A DNA stretch of 64,000 bases from Hirundichthys speculiger (taxonomy: Eukaryota; Chordata; Actinopteri; Beloniformes; Exocoetidae): assembly GCA_018398805.1 (NCBI GenBank), contig JAGFBZ010000860.1, positions 973,501-1,037,500 on the forward strand, read 5' to 3'. A model generated the notes under the pieces. The model saw only the letters and a list, made by a program, of their open reading frames with translations. It was not told the DNA's origin and ran no database searches. A program made the translations under genes and the position numbers. How positions within the stretch are numbered: the stretch's first letter is position 1; every line of letters starts with the position of its first letter. Shown piece after piece: positions 43,360-56,200 of the stretch.

Positions 43360-43520
43360 AGCACTTTCGCTTCACAGCAAGAAGGTCCTCAGTTCAGATC
43401 CTGGTTGGGATCTTTCTAAATGGAGTTTGTATTTTCTGTATCTGTATGCACTTTGGCTTCCTCCTACTGGCCAGAAACTTATTAGGTCCATTGGTAACCC
43501 TAAACTGTTCACAGGTGCAC
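43360..43520 (+). mobile_element. Decayed SINE copy
   Basis: CGCTTCACAGCAAGAAGGTC, then TCAGTTCAGATCCTGGTTGG and TGGAGTTTGTATTTTCTGTA follow the order of the (ATGG)n SINE head and body, with many substitutions. Confidence 0.5.
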
Positions 43521-43728
43521 ACGGGTGCTTGTCTCGTCCTAAAAAATTTGAACTCGATATATCCAGGAACGGCTCACTAGAGTTAACTATAAATGACCAC
43601 AACTCAAAATAGTGGTTTCTTAACTTCTCTGTTTCTGAAATCTCTGGGAATAATTTCACCTTTCAGTTTCATTTGACTCAATATTTGCTTACTTTTGCTG
43701 ACCTTTGTCTGGCCGCTACCGTTTAAAA

Positions 43729-45110
43729 CAGGGGTATTCTATTAAAAGTCACCAGGGTCCGAACCAAAGTACGTATTTTGAAAAAGTAACTAATTTTTAT
43801 TTTAACTTCAAATGCAGGAAATATTCCAACATATTCCATATCTTTTATCATAAATAAAAGCAATCCCATGCATTTAAATAAATTTAAGGCTTTTATTTCG
43901 AATCAACCAAAAGTGAAACCTCAGAATAAAACTAATAATAGTCCATGCCTGAAGACTTGAAGGCCTCTTCAAGTAAAAAATTAAACCCTGAAAAAAGTGC
44001 AAAAAAGGGTGTTGACTTTTGCATAAAACATTTTTCTTTGAACTGTCCTTCTTTCTTCTTGAATTAAAGGTTGTTTTAAGTATAAAAGTTAAACTCATGT
44101 ACATTCATGAAACATTAACTTAAAAAATGCAAAAAAAAAAAAAAAAGTGCTGCGTTTCAGCTCATAGTGGCACTTCACAGTTTTAATCAGCGCCATGGTC
44201 TCAGAGCTGATGAGGCAGACAGGCTTGGAACTGCTGACCGGGAGTATAAACATACATTTTGCTGTCCATTCGTCTTTAAAAAAAAATGTTTTTCAGTGTC
44301 TACCTTTCCCTTTTTCAAGCAAGTCATGTCTCTGGGTATCTACTCTGCTTTCTTCCTGCGCTGTTGCTAACGTCAGTGCTAAAGTTTGTGCTTGTGTGAC
44401 TGATTCGGGGTTTGCTGGGAATAATGTAGGTGTGGTTTGGTTTGTGGTGCAATGAATTCTGGGGATCTAATCTTGATTTGCAAGGACAATTTGCATGTGG
44501 CCACTGTATTCTAGTTGATGCGATGTCAGAGACGGACTTTGGCCATGTGTGGCTCCGTTGCCAACAACAAGAGAGGGGTATGCTTGTCTTAACCTCTGGC
44601 GCCAAGAGGTTTTCACTTCACTGTCTTCAAGAGAGACAGCAAGAAATGAAAAAAAACAATGGATATATGGCATTTTCTTTCCTTTCCAAAAAGGATGTGG
44701 AGGCTGACTCGGCGGGGGCTCACATCTCCGAGGAACCGCCACCAGAAACAGGTAAATAAATGAATGTCCAATTCACATTCAGTTTGTGAAATGTGTAGTT
44801 ACTAAAGTGAATGAATGAAAACATGCAAGTCAATGGAAAGCAGCAAATGATGGAAGGAGAGAAGCAATTGAAAAAGGATGGTGCAGAAAAGATGCAAGTA
44901 CGCATTGGCAGTATTTGGGTCTAGACAAGACGCAGCATGTCTTTATAAGCATAGAGCTTATCTCTCGGGTAGAATACCCAAAACCATAAGGGTCTGGGCT
45001 CAGCCCCCAATGTCCCAAGAAACGCCCCCGGCAGAGAGCGTGTATTTTGAGGTTTTCCCTGTAAAGAAGAAGGTAGCTTCACTGCACCTTTAGCTTGGGC
45101 ACCAGGGTCT
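43729..45110 (+). mobile_element. Probable hAT element, left part
   Basis: Starts CAGGGGTATTCTATTAAAAG, the end sequence of a fish hAT group. Downstream an open frame near 44648-44751 (MKKNNGYMAFSFLSKKDVEA, then DSAGAHISEEPPPETG) is followed by a donor-like GTAAATAA, resembling a first transposase exon. The right end is not found, and the boundary is approximate. Confidence 0.4.
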
Positions 45111-45574
45111 AACTGTCATTTGGGCTTTCAAGCCAAACCGTTGTTCAGAATAACCAGAACCCTTGGTAGAATTGCAGTAAAGTGCTGCTAAACCGGACTC
45201 TGTTGTTCTGCTGTTGTTCAGCTAGGGGCCTTCAAAGCTCATGTGGCTAACGGCAGCGTTATGTGGAAGGAAGTGATTGGGAGTAATGGCATCTGTGATC
45301 TGAATACAAGCGGCATTGTTTTTGGACTTTTACGTCATCTGATTTGTTACCGTATGTTCTGAACGCTGAGAGAGAGGAGTTGAGCAGTCAGCTGATCTCA
45401 ACCTGGTGGTACGTAGGATCAGAAGGCAGGACCAAGCATATAATGTGACTTTGGAGGCAAACATCCAGCAGAGGAACCTGTCAGAACAATCTTCAGTTTC
45501 CACCTCTGACAGAACTTCAAAAAGAAGGCGGTTCCCCCACTTCCCTCAGTAGATGTTTAATGAGGTGTCTGTGC
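45111..45574. other. Unassigned stretch
   Basis: No recognised gene or repeat. Confidence 0.35.
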
Positions 45575-46323
45575 TGGAGGTCTTCGGAACAACCTAACAA
45601 CCCAAAAAACCAGAGGTTCCGACCCGACTCAAATTGGGTCTCGGGTCCATTCAAAAGACGTGACTCCAGGTTCGGGTTGGAATCAGTACAGTTAGTCTTG
45701 GGTCCGGTCGGTGCTCTCTGACAGGCTGGGTCCACGTTTACTCGAGAGCGGTAATGATATTGGCAGTGGCAGCCAATGTCAGGACTCGGGCAGTTTAATC
45801 AATTATTCATTAACGTGGCGTATTTGTCATGAAACAATCGTCTTTCTGTAGCGTGTTATTAGCGGTTTGCCCGGCAGCTGTAAAGCACTACGGATCACCA
45901 ACATAACAACGCTGGATAAGGGGAACGTCCTGACCGGTGTAGGCTATTAGCATTAGCAGTTGCTACCAATAGCATCTGTATCCACAAAGAAAATAACGAC
46001 GTGGATTTATTGTTTACATCACGTAGCCTATGTAGCAACTGAACCGGTAGAAGAAGACAACTTTAGGTAAGAAAATCAAGTTTTATTCAACGCTAGACAA
46101 CTTTTAACCTGAGCAACTATGGGCTGTATTGTCTCGGTTCTATTCGGGTAACTCGGTTTGGTTCGTGGTCAGAAACTAAAGACTCGGGACGGGTCAGTTC
46201 CGGGTCCAAATATTTCGTGTCCATTCTGGTTCGGACCCCCGACCTTATGATAATAGCTCGGGTCAAATTATCACGGGTCTGTTTGGGTTCAGGTCCATGA
46301 AAGTGGACTCGTGAAGACCTCTA
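45575..46323 (+). mobile_element. hAT element with TAGAGGTCTTCACGGGTC ends, copy 1
   Basis: Right end GTGGACTCGTGAAGACCTCTA; left end TGGAGGTCTTCGGAAC is diverged. Flanks GTCTGTGC and ATCTGTGA agree at six of eight positions. The body is rich in CGGGTC motifs and matches the window-end copy at 63444 in reverse. Non-coding. Confidence 0.7.
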
Positions 46324-47621
46324 ATCTGTGAGGTGGGTAATATATCTGAGAATAGACGGGCTTTGTAGTTCGTACAAGTACTTAATTAATCCTCATCGAT
46401 ATAAATGCAAAGGACACATTTGTAGATGAGGGTTAGAAAGTGTTACTGTGTTAGTGTAACACCCTTGTTAGTGTTACATAACATTTCAAAGGAAGAGTCA
46501 GATCCCCTAAAAAATAACACTGAAAAAGGATCAACCATAGTCACAGCAATGTTCCATGTATCTTTAAATATGTTTTCTTACAGTGTAGGAGTCTTTTTGC
46601 TTGTATTATACATACACCAGTATTTCAAAAGACTGCCTAACTGGTCAACAATTTTTAAAATGGAGTGCAGATACACGTTGGATGAACACGTCCAAGTTTA
46701 AGGTCTTATTACAGCGCCTAAGTTTCACTTCATCTGGGTGGATCTTGTTGGATGGCCAGAGCTGGTTTCTCATCCCCGACACTGCTCCAATTTACTGTGC
46801 ACCACTGTGAAAATGTGTCTGAAGCTTCAAGGCACTTTTTTCAGCGTTGCACACAAAAGTCACCCATGGTCATTTTGCCTTAATAATAGTTCCACAAAAC
46901 AATCTCCCACCATATTTATTACCTTTTAAGGATCACACTGTCCGTCTGATGTCTTTCCCACGTGTGTGTGTGTGTCTCACTGTGATTATCTTAAATTAGC
47001 AGATTGAATTTAATCCATTTTATTGGCCATCAATTAATGCTTTGTCAAAATCCAATAATTACACAATCCACTCCTCCAAAGCAGCAGAACTCCTCTGACA
47101 TTATCCAGCTCCCAGCTGTAACTCCATGTATCAGTGCGTTTCTCCCTCGAGCCACATTGCAGCAATTTAGGAGTTTGTTCTTGTCTTTCTCAACCTACGG
47201 TGGTAAATAATAGTTAAATACTTTGCAAGTCAGCATTTTTCAAACTCGGCAGCAGGGAAGGGCCGAGGGGTCTGTACTCAGGTTGATTATCAGAGCCCCG
47301 CTGCTGGACAATCAAAGATACATTATCTCTCTTCTTTTCCTGATTTTTTTTTTCAGATTCTGGGATAATCTAGACATGGTGTCAACACTGTCAGCAGCAC
47401 ATGCAGCGTGCGCGAACGTTGCCGTACAGCAAAGCAGAAGGTGGTGCCGAGTCAAACTGTGTGGTGGGGAAGCTGCTAACTACTGTGTGAAATATGTTCC
47501 TGGAAACTTAACAAACCAGCACCATCACATTAGCTCTGCGAGTTAATTGTGTGCGTGCACGCTGTGGGGAGATCGGAAAGAAATACCGGCTGATAAATGA
47601 ATATCACAAATTAATTCATGC
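46324..47621. other. Unassigned stretch, possible conserved non-coding DNA
   Basis: No repeat recognised. The tract 46990-47070 has several ATTA/TAAT cores (for example CATCAATTAATGC and CAATAATTACAC). The frame at 47223-47546 follows a T-run and CAG but shows no family signature. Confidence 0.35.
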
Positions 47622-47627
47622 TAAAAT

Positions 47628-47979
47628 CCATCCATCCATCCATTTTCTATACCCGTTTTATCCTTGAAGGGTCACAGGGATCTGCTGGAGCCTATCCCAG
47701 CCGTCTACGGGCGAAAGGCATGGGTTCACCCTGGACAGGTCGCCAGTCCATCGCAGGGTCACACATACAGACAAACAACCATTCACACTCACATTCACTC
47801 CTACGGGCAATTTAGAATTATCAATTAACCTAACATGCATGTCTTTGGACTGTGGGAGGAAGCCGGAGTACCCGGAGGAAACCCACGCAAGCACGGGGAG
47901 AACATGCAAACTCCACACAGAAAGGCCCCGAGGTTCAATCCAGGACCCCCCCTGCCGAGGTTCGAAGCCACCGTGCTGC
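47628..47979 (-). mobile_element. SINE with (ATGG)n tail and 11-bp TSD
   Basis: Reverse orientation: CCATCCATCCATTTTCTATA at left, CTTTGGACTGTGGGAGGAAG in the body, and GGTGGCTTCGAACC-type head at right. CATGCTAAAAT flanks it on both sides (47617-47627 and 47980-47990), so it is an intact retroposition event and probably one of the younger copies. Confidence 0.9.
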
Positions 47980-48104
47980 CATGCTAAAATATAACTAAAT
48001 ATATGTATAGTTATGTTGGTGTCCCCGAGGTGATATCTGATGTTCATCTGTGGTTGTATTTGCCTAATAGTGAGCTTAAAAAAAAAAAAGTGGACAAGAG
48101 TACG

Positions 48105-48236
48105 CCCATCAATAATAATACATTTTATTTAGACGTGCCTTTCTAAGTTTTCAAGGACACTATGCAGAAATTAAAACAGTAAAGCAGCAAATAAAAGTTA
48201 CACAGAATAAAACAAGATGGGACAGAGTAACAGAGG
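48105..48236 (-). mobile_element. LINE 3' tail
   Basis: TCAATAATAATACATTTTAT, then TTAGACGTGCCTTTCTAAG: reverse of a common fish LINE end with a (ATT)n tail. Confidence 0.6.
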
Positions 48237-48475
48237 GGAGGATGGATGGAGGAGGTGGCAGTACGGAGGAGATCAGACTTTATTCAGCAGCTCGTAGATC
48301 CACCTGGATGACTTTACTGGTCTCTCATGTTGTTGTTGTGGAGGGGTTCTTGCCCACGCGTTTGCCAATGCACAGCTGCCTTACGGTTCCTTTACAGCAC
48401 TTCAACTGGGTTGAAGTGCTGCTCCCAAAACCTTAAATCTTTTATTCTATTGTAGATTTGTAGGTGTTCTTTAGT

Positions 48476-48700
48476 TCATTGTTTTACTGCGTGACCTGGC
48501 CTCAAGCAACCTTTAACTGACCTCACGTTTTCCTCTAGAATATTCTGGTGTACAGAGACCTCAATGCTTGACTCAATGACTGCAAGGTGCCTTCTGCTGC
48601 AAAACAATCCCACGTAATCACCCCTCCACCGCTGAGCTTGACAGTGGCGATGAGGTGGTTCTGCTCTCTGGATGTTTTGTATCTTGCCGATCATCACACA
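48476..48700 (-). pseudogene. Tc1-like transposase fragment
   Basis: The minus frame reads WRGDYVGLFCSRRHLAVIES, then SIEVSVHQNILEENVRSVK. This lines up with the region between the first and second catalytic aspartates of Tc1 transposases (WGCFA...L..IE..MNS..Y..IL..NV). No ends are seen, and no catalytic residue is left intact. A different lineage from 41499. Confidence 0.55.
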
Positions 48701-49224
48701 GTCTGACTTTCGTGTAAATTTCCTGGAAAGATTGTCAGCTACCTTGAATGTTTTACACTAGTGAAAAATAATATTTTATGGTAGAACATTGAACTCCAAG
48801 TAAAAACTGGAGAAAAAATATAAAATACAAAAACAAATGCATCCAGTCATCCATTGACAAAATTAGAAAAGCACTTATTTTTGCATTAACATAGCACAAA
48901 ACACTTACACAAACTTAAAATTTAACATTTTAATCTTAGCTTATACATTTTTCCATCAAATAATCATTAATGGATGATCTTCAACATCTAAACAATGGAA
49001 TACAACAACTTACGACACTGATTCATCAGACGTGAACGGATCAGCATGTGTGACTTCACATGCAGCTTACAACTGTTTCCTGGTCTATGGGGTGCCGAAT
49101 GTTAAAACTTGATTACAGTTTTCAAACTAATATATTTTCAGTATTTAACTCATTTTCTTCACATTTAGCTCATTTTACACATATTTGAGACATAAATTAT
49201 TTAAAAATTTGTTTATATGTGAAT
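48701..49224. other. Unassigned AT-rich stretch
   Basis: No recognised gene or repeat. Confidence 0.4.
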
Positions 49225-49736
49225 GAAAATAAAATGTTAAATCTAAATGTTAAATGTTAAATCTAAATGTTAAATCTAAATCTAAATGTTAAATCTAACT
49301 CTAAATCTTAAATCTAAATCTAAATGTTAAATCTAACTCTAAATCTTAAATCTAAATCTAAATGTCAAATGTTAAATCTAAATATTAAATCTAAATCTAA
49401 ATGTCAAATGTTAAATCTAAATGCTAAATCTAAATCTAAATGTTAAATGTTAAATCTAAATGTTAAATCTAAATCTAAATGTCAAATATTAAATCTAAAT
49501 GTCGAATGTTAAATCTAAATGTTAAATCTAAATGTTAAATCTAAATCTAAATATTAAATCTAAATCTAAATGTTAAATCTAAATATTAATCTAAACCTAA
49601 ATGTTAAATCTTAATCTAAATATTAAATCTAAATCTAAATGTTAAAATTAAATGCTAAATCTAAATGTTAAATCTAAATCTAAATCTAAATGTTAAATGT
49701 AAATATTAAATCTAAATCTAAATATTAAATGTTAAA
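49225..49736. repeat. Minisatellite of AAATCTAAATGTT-type units
   Basis: About 510 bases made of alternating short units (AAATCTAAATGTTAAATCTA and variants with GTC, GCT, ATT), in irregular order. Non-coding on both strands. Confidence 0.95.
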
Positions 49737-49872
49737 TTATACTGGTCTAATAGGAAGTGACCTTTTTTTAATGCAAAACTTTAAAGAGAAACACACTTTC
49801 CAAACTATGATGAACAAGTAAGAATGTAACAAGTTTTTCTAAACAGAACAATAACCGTAATAACAGCAGTAA

Positions 49873-50286
49873 TTAGAAAAGCACTCAGAGAGCTCAGACC
49901 TCCGCCAAGTGCAACAATTCCCCCATATAGCGATTTACAGATTGCGATAAAATTCGCGTTCTGGATCAGATCCGGATCAGCCTTTGAAATTTGATAGAGG
50001 TTCCCATTGTCAATCCCTGAGTCAAATTTCATGGGTTTTGGGCAATAATTAAAGGAGATATTGAGAAACAACATTTTTGGCCCCATTGACCCCAATGTAA
50101 ATCGAAAATTTGAAAGTGATCCAGAATCCAGGATTTCTTCCAGATCACAGCCAAAATGAAATCACTTCTTCCTTTTCACATTTCAGACAACTCCTGAAAA
50201 TTTCATCAAAATCCATCCATAACTTTTTGAGTTATCTTGAACACAGACAGACAGACAGATAAACGCCGGCAACATTACCTCTCTAC
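49873..50286 (-). mobile_element. Helentron-like element, copy 4
   Basis: Reverse orientation: AATTAGAAAAGCACTCAGAG, then AGCTCAGACCTCCGCCAAG at left, (CAGA)n and CGCCGGCAACATTACCTCT at right. The hairpin and the CTAA end replace the CTAG of other copies. Confidence 0.7.
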
Positions 50287-52060
50287 TACTCTAAGACCAC
50301 TGCTGATGTTCTTCCCTTTCAGCACTGTGTTGACACACATCTGAAGACAGATGTTTACTGTTATAGAGGTCTGTACACCTGCTTATATTTCTTCAGCCCT
50401 TATTATTTCTATCTTATTTTACAAATACAGATACAAAGTTCTGCACATGGCTATAACTGCTGCTGCTGCTGGTAAAGGTCCTTGACAAGCGCTCAACACG
50501 GGATAACATTACACATGAAGAAATCAACTCTGGTCTGAGAAGTGTCAGCACAAATCACACAGGGCTGGGACAGACGTCATCCTACTGCTATCAATTTCGC
50601 CTCCAGAATTGGGCTCATTATAACGTAACAGCCATTAAATCCACAGAACAGTTAATGTCCTTTTCATTGTGAAGTTGTACAAATCCCCCGCTCTCTCACA
50701 GGCATGTCAAATCCGGGTCTAGCAGGAGTAATGAAAGCCCCGCTGAAAATTCAATTAAAGGTATTATGCTCTTTCCTAACTTTCAAAAGGTTCAAAATTG
50801 ACTTAAGCTGTGATATATCCAATATTTACAGGCCATCTAGCTGTCGTTTCAAGAGGTGCCGGACTGATTAAATGGAAAATAAATGTATTTTAAAGAGCAG
50901 CAGGCAGACCAACAGCCTTTGTAATTTTTTTATTTATGCAGCATCTGTTCTTTATTTCACCAATGAATTTGATTAGAACTGAAATACAACAGATTGGATT
51001 TAAATGGACTGTATTCAACTGCATTTGTTTTTTTGTGTAAAGTGACTTGTTGTGAATAAGCACAACATTTAAAAATTATATATAGTGAAATGAAACTGAA
51101 TTGCATATAAACTGATTACGACTGCTGCACATTAGTCACTTCACTGGTCGCCAGGGACTCATCCCACATCTACTTAGTGCATTATATTGTACAAAATTGC
51201 CATTTTGATGATTACTTTTTCTTTTTTCAGCTGAATACTTCAATCGATGATTCACTTCTTGAACTGTGAAATAATTTTTATTCATTTTAATTCTGTCATT
51301 TTAATTCTGTCAAACACACTTGATGAGAAAGTTTGAGAGTTTGAGCCTGTTCATTTGTGAAAAGAGTGGATGATGTCCACAGGGGTAGAACGGACACATC
51401 AGTCAGTGACTCAAAAATATGAAGAAATTTAAAAAATAAACATCGCTCCGCATGTCATCAAGTAAGTAAAATACAGCTCAGTTAAACATTAGCTCATTTT
51501 GGAGTACACAAAATGAGTAACATGTCTCAATAAAGTTTGGAAATGGGCAAAAACGGTTTAGAAAAGCAAGTGCGCTCAAAAACAAACACCTGGAGGAACA
51601 TCTTGTAGCTAATTAGATTAATTGGCAGCAGGTCAGTGACATGATTGGATGTAAAAAAAAACATCTCAGGAATAAAACATGAGCAAAGGTTCACCAATCT
51701 GTGAAAACCCGCAGCTAAAAATTGTACAAGGATTTCAGCACAGCGTCCTCTGTGGAATATTGTGAGGACCCAGAACAGTTGAGCAGCTCCAATCCCATAT
51801 CAGACAGGAATGGGACAACATTCCTCTCCTCAAACTCCAGGAGCTGGTCTCAGTTCATTCCTAAATCTATTTGTGCTTAATTGAAGAGAAGGTTTTAATC
51901 TAGTGGTAAACATTTCCTTGTCCTAGCTTCATAGAGATGTGTTGCTGCTATTAAATTCAAAATTACTTTTTTAAAAATCATTTCCCAAAAGTGTGTTTTC
52001 CATCTTCAGAAAGCCATCTCTCTACAGGTGATATTTACAAATGATACCAATGTTTTCAGC
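50287..52060. other. Unassigned stretch, possible conserved non-coding DNA
   Basis: No repeat recognised. The tract 50590-50960 has several homeodomain-like cores (AACAGTTAATG, TCAATTAAAGG) and a block resembling 62990-63060. A good acceptor-like run (TTTTTCTTTTTTCAG at 51230) is followed by 12 open codons ending in a stop, too little to call. Confidence 0.35.
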
Positions 52061-52440
52061 TGCTTGTTAAAAAGGGCTTCATAGTAGACAGTACTCAATA
52101 AAGTCACTAATGACCTGCTGAGTGCAGACAGGGAAGAGCTGCTCGATTTGAGTTCTTTTAGACTCAAGTGTTGTCTTTTATGCCTTTGATCACAGTATCT
52201 CTGCATCATTTCACATCCAAGTTTAAAATAAATGGCTCTTCTCTAAACCTATCAACCTCACACCTCTCCAAAAGACAAGTTTCCATGATTCAAAGTAACA
52301 TTGTGTCATTAAGGATTCTGCCAACTTATGGTATCCCCCAGGGATCAGTCCTCAACCTTCTTCTGTTATCCTGTTTACAGTTTGGGTGCCTTAATTAAAC
52401 CCACAAATTCATCGTTTAGACAAAGAAGTCACTGTAAATG
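52061..52440 (+). pseudogene. L2-type LINE reverse transcriptase fragment
   Basis: In successive frames: VTNDLLSADRGR, then FTSKFKINGSSLNLSTSHLS and TYGIPQGSVLNLLLLS. The last is the RT motif (Y/[11 protein letters not shown]) that precedes the catalytic aspartates. Broken by frameshifts; the YADD box is absent. Confidence 0.6.
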
Positions 52441-53814
52441 CTGTGCTGCTGATGAGTAGGAACGAATTTGCCTGTCATTGCCACCACTACCTTGACACAT
52501 TCATCAAGAAAAGGAAGTTGCTGAGGGCATATCATACTTGCATGTCAATCATGTTGAGAGAACTGCCCGAAATTAACCATTTAGGCCAAGCTTGCAGATT
52601 GGTCATGGGCAAATTGGTTAGCAGTCAGCACTTGATTGTCACATATAAACTACTAAAAGACACTGCCAGAGATGTCACTTAGCCATCAAGGGAATCCCCA
52701 TTTCAACTACAGCCAATAAAAGAACAAGGAGCAGGATGACATCACAGTGATGAAGGGAATCTCGAAAAGCAATGTGGAGATGCTGAAAAAGTTAAATGAA
52801 ACACAAAACACTTTACTATATTTTTAATAGTTAACTCCATAGAGCCTTCCCATCAAACGGCACCAACGGTTGCTTCTCAAACTGCCTCTGCATGGAGCTG
52901 GTTAGCTCTACAACCAATCAGGGCAATGGACAAGGTAACATACTCAGAGTGACAGCAGTGAGTCTCCAGGAGAGCAGTGTCTTCAAACAAATGTAAGCAG
53001 TCTCAAACTGTTTCCGAGAGACTTTTAGATGTTTGAATGGTGGTGGTAAAAACACCAGGAAAGTCTTTTAATAAGACTGGAACGTTATCTGCCGGTGAAC
53101 TGGAGATGGGATGAGAAAGACGAGGTCATCTAGGTTTCTGCTGCTAGACAGTCTCTTTAGCTGTCAATGTTAAAGCTGATTTAAATGGCCGCTATTCCTC
53201 AGATACTGCCATCTTCATCGTTGACCATCCAGGCTACAGCGTCACACCTCTGCTGGCATCGTGTTTAGTCCACAGAGAGACTCCTCAAGACTTTTGGACA
53301 TAGTTAATGAGCTCCAAAGGGTGGTAGCTAGATGGAGCTACCAAGGACATTCAAATTTGCTTGTGGTACATCTAGATTTCAGGGCTACAGTTAACTACCA
53401 GTTGTCTATCCATTCCTTTAGCCATGTTTGTTGTCTGAATATGTCAAGTGGAGTGGCATCAGTGGGAGGACTTAAGTCTGGTTCAGGCTTCAGTGTCAAA
53501 CCGACACCCTATCTTCACCAAAGGGGGGGAACCCTACACTTTAAGTTGCACTGGACCCTGAGACAGAACTCTTTTCAAATGTCACCATGTTACTAGTTAT
53601 GAAACAACATAAATTACAACGGATTGGCATGAATGCCAACATCTTTCCTACATGTGGGCTACATGCCTAGTTGATACAGAAGTAAAATTCAAGCTCAATG
53701 AGGAGGGGTGATGACTGGGCACTTTCTTGTGTCTTACATCCAGAGCTAACGCATGAACTTTACAGTGATATGGTGCTACCATTAGAACTACAGAAATATA
53801 ATGAAATAGTGTGT
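52441..53814. other. Unassigned stretch
   Basis: Several chance open frames (for example 53261-53596) but no family signature. Confidence 0.4.
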
Positions 53815-53880
53815 CTTCAATTCAGTTCAATTCAATTCAATACTTTATTAATCCCTGAATTATTTAAGTCTTTTGCCATG
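53815..53880 (-). mobile_element. LINE 3' tail
   Basis: Minus strand: AATTCAGGGATTAATAAAGT followed by (ATTGA)n, a typical fish LINE end. Confidence 0.6.
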
Positions 53881-53908
53881 TATGTTTTTAATAATTATCT
53901 TGAGTTAA

Positions 53909-54298
53909 AGGTGGAGTAGGTGTTGTTTGAAAAACGGTTCCAGCAATCCAACTCAAGTGAGATTTTGAAAATATACACTCCCTCCCTCCTCCCAAAGGCT
54001 CCGCCTCCTCCTCTTCAGCTCACCCCTCGAAACCACGCCTTCACATGATTCACGACTGCATGAACCATAGGGAGGGAGGGAGGGAGGGGTGATATTTGAT
54101 GGACGTATTAGGCAGCCAATCAAAATAGTGATGATCACTTTTTTGATTGGTCAGAGTTTTTCTCTGATTATACCTTCTAGACTGGACCAAAATGTTTAGT
54201 TTTTTTTGGAAACATTTTATTTCAGTGGGTGCAATGGAAATGTGAAAAGGTTTTCAGGCAATATTGTAAAAAGTGTTGCAAAAACACCCACCCCACCT
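53909..54298. mobile_element. TTAA-flanked MITE
   Basis: Ends AGGTGGAGTAGGTGTTGTTT and AAAAACACCCACCCCACCT are inverted and flanked by TTAA (53905-53908, 54299-54302), the TSD used by piggyBac-type elements. It holds a (GGGA)n tract at 54069-54087. No coding frame. A three-base TTA TSD (Harbinger) cannot be excluded from the sequence alone. Confidence 0.65.
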
Positions 54299-54302
54299 TT
54301 AA

Positions 54303-54904
54303 TCTGAAAAAAGAGCCCCTGTTGACTCAATAGGTTGACTCAACAATTTCATCAACTCTCCCCTTAATTTCATTAGTCCAAAACGTTGCACCTCCGCTCA
54401 TTAATTAGACAAAAATACTGAAAATTCATCACGTCTCTTTGCACTAGGCTCATGTTGGATTCGATTAATTTTAAAGTCCGATCATCTTCAAAGACTTAAA
54501 TTCTCTGGCATGTACCCTCCTAATCACAGATAGCACACTTCCAACTATTTCTAGGTCACAGTTTGGGACTAAGTGAAATTGAATCTTTTCCACGAGAGTC
54601 CACATTTTATGGTGCTCACTTCCAGCTGAAATCACGAATTTAAAGTTTCTTGCTGCAACCAAATCTCTGCTTAAAATACTGAAACCATTAGGCAAAGTCT
54701 GACTATTTTTTCAGCATTTTTCTTTTCTTGCAGTCTTGTGAACATCCATCTGACTTACCAACCTTAGCCTCTACAACTGGCATGACTGGGGGTAAGATTG
54801 TGTCCAAAATCACCCCCACTCACTATATAGTGCTTTACAGATACTGCTCGCTATTTTTTTTAGGACGGTCTAAATATGTTGTGAGAATTTTATACCCAAT
54901 ATTG
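54303..54904. other. Unassigned stretch
   Basis: A minus-strand donor-like GTAAGTCAG near 54748 follows a short open frame (MPVVEAKVG) with an acceptor-like CAATCTTACCCCCAG; only 27 bases long, so not called. Confidence 0.35.
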
Positions 54905-55690
54905 TCATGGTATGGGTTGAGTCCATTCTTTTCTTGTGGGTTTTTTATTTTCCTGGGTTTCAGTTGGTGTTCTTGTCTCCCCTGTCCGTAGTCTACCTTG
55001 TTTCCTGTTTTACTTTGAAGGTCTGTCTCATCCGTTGTTATTTCTCTCCATGTATTAACCTGATTGCCTGCACCTGCCTCTCATTTGTCCCTCTGTGTAT
55101 TTAAGTCTTGTCTTTCCCTTTCTGTTTGCTGGTCCATCTGCTTGTCCTCCTGGTTTCATCCTACATATTACTAGGGGTGAGTATTGGCAAGGACCTTGCA
55201 ATACAATATGTATCGTGATACTTGGGTCATGATACGATATTATCACGATATCACAATATCACGATTTTGCGATATTCTACCCAGTTATTATCAAAATTAA
55301 ATTAATTAGAGATGAAAAATCAAGTTGCTGTATATGTTCATCAGATGATATTGATCATTCAGAGGACAAATTGAGTCAAAACTATTTGTTTCAAAACAAC
55401 CTATTTATTGTTTATTATTGGTGTTTTTGCACATTTAAGTGAATGAATGAATTTTCCTAAAAATCGATATTAGGAGCTGAAAAATCGATATTATATCGGG
55501 CGGCTGAAAATCACGATATATCGCCAAATGGTTTTTTTTTTTTCACACACCCCTACATTATACCCTGCTCTTTGTCCTGTTCATCCCTTTTTGGATTACC
55601 GTTCTGGAGTTTTCGGTTAAGTTTGGATTTTTGCTTTTTATTAATAAACCACTCTTCTTGAAGTCCTGCATTTTGGTTCCTTCCTACAAT
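54905..55690 (+). mobile_element. LTR copy split by a hAT MITE
   Basis: Starts TGTCATGGTATGGGTTGAGT and contains TTTCCTGTTTTACTTTGAAG, CTGCACCTGCCTCTCATTTG, GTATTTAAGTCTTGTCTTTC and, after the insertion, TTATTAATAAACCACTCTTC and CCTGCATTTTGGTTCC. Order and motifs match the LTR at 11134. The terminal CCATGACA is missing. Confidence 0.65.
55172..55555. mobile_element. hAT MITE inserted in the LTR
   Basis: Ends TAGGGGTGAGTATTGG and TTTTTCACACACCCCTA; the flanking octamers CATATTAC and CATTATAC agree at six of eight positions. Inside are runs of ATATCACGATATC. Confidence 0.8.
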
Positions 55691-55756
55691 AACTTCTTAA
55701 ATAATGACAAGTATAGTGCAAGAAAACTAGTGTAGAACCTAGCCTACCACCTGGCC

Positions 55757-56200
55757 TAAACCAATTCAATTCAATTTTCAATTTTATTTGTATAGCGTCT
55801 GTTACAATGTCAGTTGTAACAGACCCAGAGCATGACCCCCTGAGTAAATATCATTAACTAAAAATGTAATATTGAATCCTTAACAAGGATAATGGCAGAT
55901 AAAAACTCCCACAGTAGGAGAAAAAAAAACCTTTAAGCCAATTAGTGGCAAGGATTAACTCCACTTTAAGAGGAAGAAACCTTGAGCAGGACCTGAATCA
56001 TATGGGGGGACCTTGCTGCCGAAGGCCACCTGGGTAAAGAAAGAAAAAGAGAGGAGAGACAGGACAGAGAGAGGAGAGCACACAAATGACTGAATGAAAT
56101 GACTATATAAACATAAACAGATGCAGGTAGCAGCACTGAGGTGAGATGGTCAAAGAACTAGGTCGCCGGTCACCACGCCAGCTGGCACCTCGAACACATC
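55757..56200 (-). mobile_element. LINE 3' end with CTATATAAATAAA terminus, reverse copy
   Basis: Reverse of 34190-34656: AATTTTATTTGTATAGCGTC at left, GTGGCAAGGATTAACTCCAC and GAAACCTTGAGCAGGACCTG inside, GGTAGCAGCACTGAGGTGAG at right. Confidence 0.7.

Noticed and set aside
49225..49736. Regularly spaced repeats that could suggest a CRISPR array
   Set aside because: Units are contiguous, with no unique spacers, in eukaryotic TE-rich DNA; it is a minisatellite.
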